From positions 73,624,028 to 73,688,027 of the forward strand of contig NC_088295.1 of NCBI RefSeq assembly GCF_032854445.1: a stretch of 64,000 nucleotides of DNA, written 5' to 3'. The stretch comes from Liolophura sinensis. Lineage: Eukaryota; Mollusca; Polyplacophora; Chitonida; Chitonidae. This document shows positions 61,377-64,000 of this stretch, in pieces (within the stretch, counting starts at the first letter, position 1; each line of letters begins with the position of its first letter). The notes beneath the pieces were generated by a model. That model was not told the DNA's origin. It saw only the letters and a program-made list of their open reading frames with translations, and ran no database searches. Position numbers and translations under genes: made by a program.

Positions 61377-63823
61377 TTTTGGCTTAAGAACCAGCTATAT
61401 GGAGTGAGCTTTTCAGAATAAAGTAATCCCTTGCAAGGAGCGAGGGTCAAACAAAATCTGCCTAGATTTGTTATCTCGTCAAATAAAAGCGACAATAAAA
61501 TTTGAGACTGAAGCCGTACATGTTTCTGGCTTTCATTACTACCATAGATGACGTATCAAATAGATGGGGAAAGAGCCGTAAAAGTCTCCAATCAAGAATG
61601 ACCCTGAAGATTGAATTACACCAACACATACACAACTGATATTGTTCCTTGGTGTTTGAAGAAAAAATCTACAACGCTCAATAAAGCACGTAACCTTCAT
61701 GCATCTTTCACAACCTTGTAAACGAGTTGCTGTGGACATTTGTAGACAAAGAGCTAGACTACCATGCAGACTGCTTTGCCAGCAACCTTTTCCTTGGCAA
61801 TGTTTGGTTGAAGTTTAATTAAAAGTGATATTGTAGGACATCGGATAGAGGATGTATCGTCCAGCAGGCATATCTCTGGTACCGTTGAGTCGCTCTGCCG
61901 AAGGATTACCCTCTCTATGTTTTCTCTATCTACAGTAATTGCAGATTACGTCAAGATTACCGGTTAATTTTGACAAAGTTGACTTAAATGCATTTTGACG
62001 GTTTTCTTTTAATTCTTGTCGGTAATTGCTTAAGACGATTATACCAGCATCTATTTTGTTTGCAGTGCCATTGACAGTGTTGATTAATCAGAGAGGCAAA
62101 TGCAGAAACCGTGTAAAATTCAAGATCGCCCAAGATGCTCATTTGTCTTTTAAGACATTAGGGATATTGACATCATTACTGCACCGGTTTTCTTTCTTTC
62201 CGAGGTCGTTATTAACTCTTCACACGTTGCCGACTGAATCAAACGTTTCTGAGGCGCAAATGAATTTTTACTTAGATTCCTTAACTTGTACTCACTCGAT
62301 GTCTACTATTTCAAGCAATGTATTAATCAAACTTCTCTTTGCGTCTGACGACTCAATGAATTTAGTTCAGGAGGTACAGTTTCCGTTGATTAATCATTCA
62401 ATTGTGGGTATAAAATATGACTTTTAATAGTTATTATCTATATTCGGAGTAATCGGATCGACTAAAATCCGATCAAGTGAACAAATATTCGAATACAAAC
62501 ATTTGTAAACATGCTGACAGAAATCAATATGGTTTATGTAAAATATTGAAACAAACATAATATATGACACTGGCATCAGCATAATTGGTTTTCTAGAACA
62601 GGTGCTATTTTATGGATGCATTTGCCCAACTACCTCTAAACGAAGACACTGGTTAACAGTTTTTAAATGTCAACTGTCTTTAATTATGTATCTTGAACAT
62701 TCTGTAAAACTTCCCGAGTCATATATATACTTGCAAGGCTTAATACACTCAGTGATCTTGTTTTTGATTAGCACAGGTTTTTTAAGTGTCATGCTGCGTC
62801 TGGGAACTACACTGATCTATAATATACAACCATATAGGACAAAAGCTCAATAAATCAGAAGAACATGCAGACAAATTATAGTTTTCTGCATAATTGCTGT
62901 TGTTTAAAGCCTCAGTCCCCTGTGATTACCCTCTATGAATCAGTCAGCTGGGCCATGAAATTTGTGAACATCATAGCCTTTGTTCTTACTCGTGTTTGTT
63001 AGCTGTGGGTAATCGCTAAGCTCTCCTTGATTTCCTCTGTTGCTATCTAACTGGCTGCATCACATGGGCGTAACTGCGTCGTCTGCTCCTTGCAGTTCTT
63101 TTCAAGGTTAAGGTCTGTCCTTGTCAAACACGACAGAGTTATCGAGAAATGCATCGATGGAACTTTTAGCGATATTTCGGTGTAATGTTTATATGATCAA
63201 TAAAACCTCAGGTTTAATATCGTTTTGTGTGTTGAAATCCGCCTTACGACACTGTTATTGCTCTTTTAAGTTAGGCTATTTCAATTCCGTGTTTATAATT
63301 GTTACACGAGGTAATTATAAGGAAAAAAGTCCCGCAAATATCAACAGGAAAGATTGTATTAATATTTATAAGTTAAAAACATCTTTTCAGCGCTGTCAAA
63401 TCTTTAAAGTATATTTCTCTGAAAGTTATTGTAATAAAAAGAGGAATAAATAGACAACAGCTTGGCAAGATTGAGGTCGGCACAGGGATAAAAGTTTACT
63501 CGAACATTGGATTACGTTTTCCCCATATGTGATCGCAATGAATATTTAATGCATCTTAATCAACTAAGATCTCTTAGTTATTGTGGAAAACACAAACGTC
63601 TTTCTACAAGATGTTTTAATTTCAATTAAAAAAGCTGTGGTGTGAGACAGCTTGAGAGTGTCTTGGATATAAACGACGCTCGGGTCTTGATCACAGGACG
63701 CGTTAATGACTGTAGGTTTACACAATTCCGGGTAAATTTAGATAAATGCATGTACAAGTTTTATTGGTGAGTGTTGTACACAGCTTCACACGCAAAACTA
63801 CAATCTTTGAATTTCATTTCAAT
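61377..63823. other. No gene recognised
   Basis: The + frame 62026-62427 (133 codons) starts at TTG, not ATG, and its product is unrecognised; a frame at 63121-63453 likewise. A 'gatataaa' TATA-like word at about 63667 lies roughly 155 bp before the candidate exon at 63824; this spacing is compatible with a promoter but is not evidence by itself. Confidence 0.4.
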
Positions 63824-63991
63824 ATGAAAGAGTGGTTTGCTGCATGGCTGTTGGTTGTTCATTTGGCCTCGGCGTCACTCGACACATCTGCGGCGGGGAA
63901 CGCGCGTAAGAAGGGCTCAGACCGCCGCACCATAACCCCTCCATTTGATGAAGGGATGTACGCAGAGGTGGCGCTCTCAATAAATATTTGA
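63824..63991 (+). CDS. Candidate first exon of a secreted or membrane protein (unknown family)
   Basis: The frame from the ATG at 63824 encodes 55 residues. The first 18 or so (MKEWFAAWLLVVHLASAS) form a typical signal peptide: a charged start, a hydrophobic core and an A-S-A site for signal peptidase. After it comes a polar region with basic clusters (NARKKG, SDRR), then TITPPFDEGMYAEV. An upstream in-frame ATG at 63746 would bury the signal sequence, so I prefer 63824. GC content rises sharply across the frame. A good splice donor (gtaaga, 63906) follows codon 27, with weaker GT sites at 63958 and 63969, so the true exon may end before the stop. I cannot name a family. Alternatives are a small secreted peptide precursor with dibasic sites, or a chance frame. 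Confidence 0.4.
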   Translation: MKEWFAAWLLVVHLASASLDTSAAGNARKKGSDRRTITPPFDEGMYAEVALSINI

Positions 63992-64000
63992 TAACATGTT

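Overview
The window looks like non-coding nuclear DNA from an invertebrate animal, most probably a mollusc (another lophotrochozoan is possible). The main reason is a tRNA-derived SINE family present in at least 15 recognisable copies. Its parts are a tRNA-like head with RNA polymerase III A and B boxes, a central 'metazoan-type' body and an (AAAT)n or poly(A) tail. This architecture is known from bivalve and gastropod genomes; I place it from memory, and a library search would be needed to name the family. Base composition is AT-rich, with many AT microsatellites. There are no operons, bacterial promoters or phage-like blocks.

I recognise no complete protein-coding gene. The longest open frames are about 130-146 codons. 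My rough estimate for this composition is that about one chance frame of that size is expected in six frames over 64 kb, so length alone proves nothing. The best coding candidate is at the right edge: a frame at 63824-63991 (+) that opens with a clear signal peptide, possibly the first exon of a secreted or membrane protein that continues beyond the window. A GC-richer block at about 18040-19860 holds several unusually open frames on both strands and is the next best place for exons or a decayed gene. Other GC-richer patches lie at about 11236-11714, 38180-39370 and 46476-47960.

Layout: 1-7.4 kb is mostly featureless, with a poly(C) tract and one internally deleted SINE. 7.4-8.5 kb holds a CCAT-like degenerate repeat, a diverged 170-bp duplication and a 4-copy, roughly 61-bp tandem repeat. 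10.6-24.5 kb has a second SINE type, several truncated SINEs and a regular 37-bp x 7 tandem array. 24.5-30.4 kb shows little. 30.5 kb has a near-full-length SINE. 32.35-33.66 kb holds a degenerate minisatellite of roughly 45-bp units, repeatedly carrying CRE-like GACGTC palindromes. 34-42.9 kb shows little. 43-50 kb is SINE-rich and also holds a MITE-like inverted repeat and a roughly 73-bp tandem array. 55-60 kb has a roughly 195-bp x 3 tandem repeat, the best-preserved SINE (13-bp target duplication), an inverted-repeat element and a 420-bp tandem duplication whose halves contain degenerate CCCTAA-like (telomere-like) tracts.

No genes work together here in any way I can show. The region reads as an intergenic or long intronic stretch shaped by SINE insertion and local tandem duplication. 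I did not find a convincing novel system. The observations most worth a second look are the CRE-rich minisatellite, the telomere-like duplication, the SINE subfamily with a differently built tRNA head, and the signal-peptide exon at the right edge.
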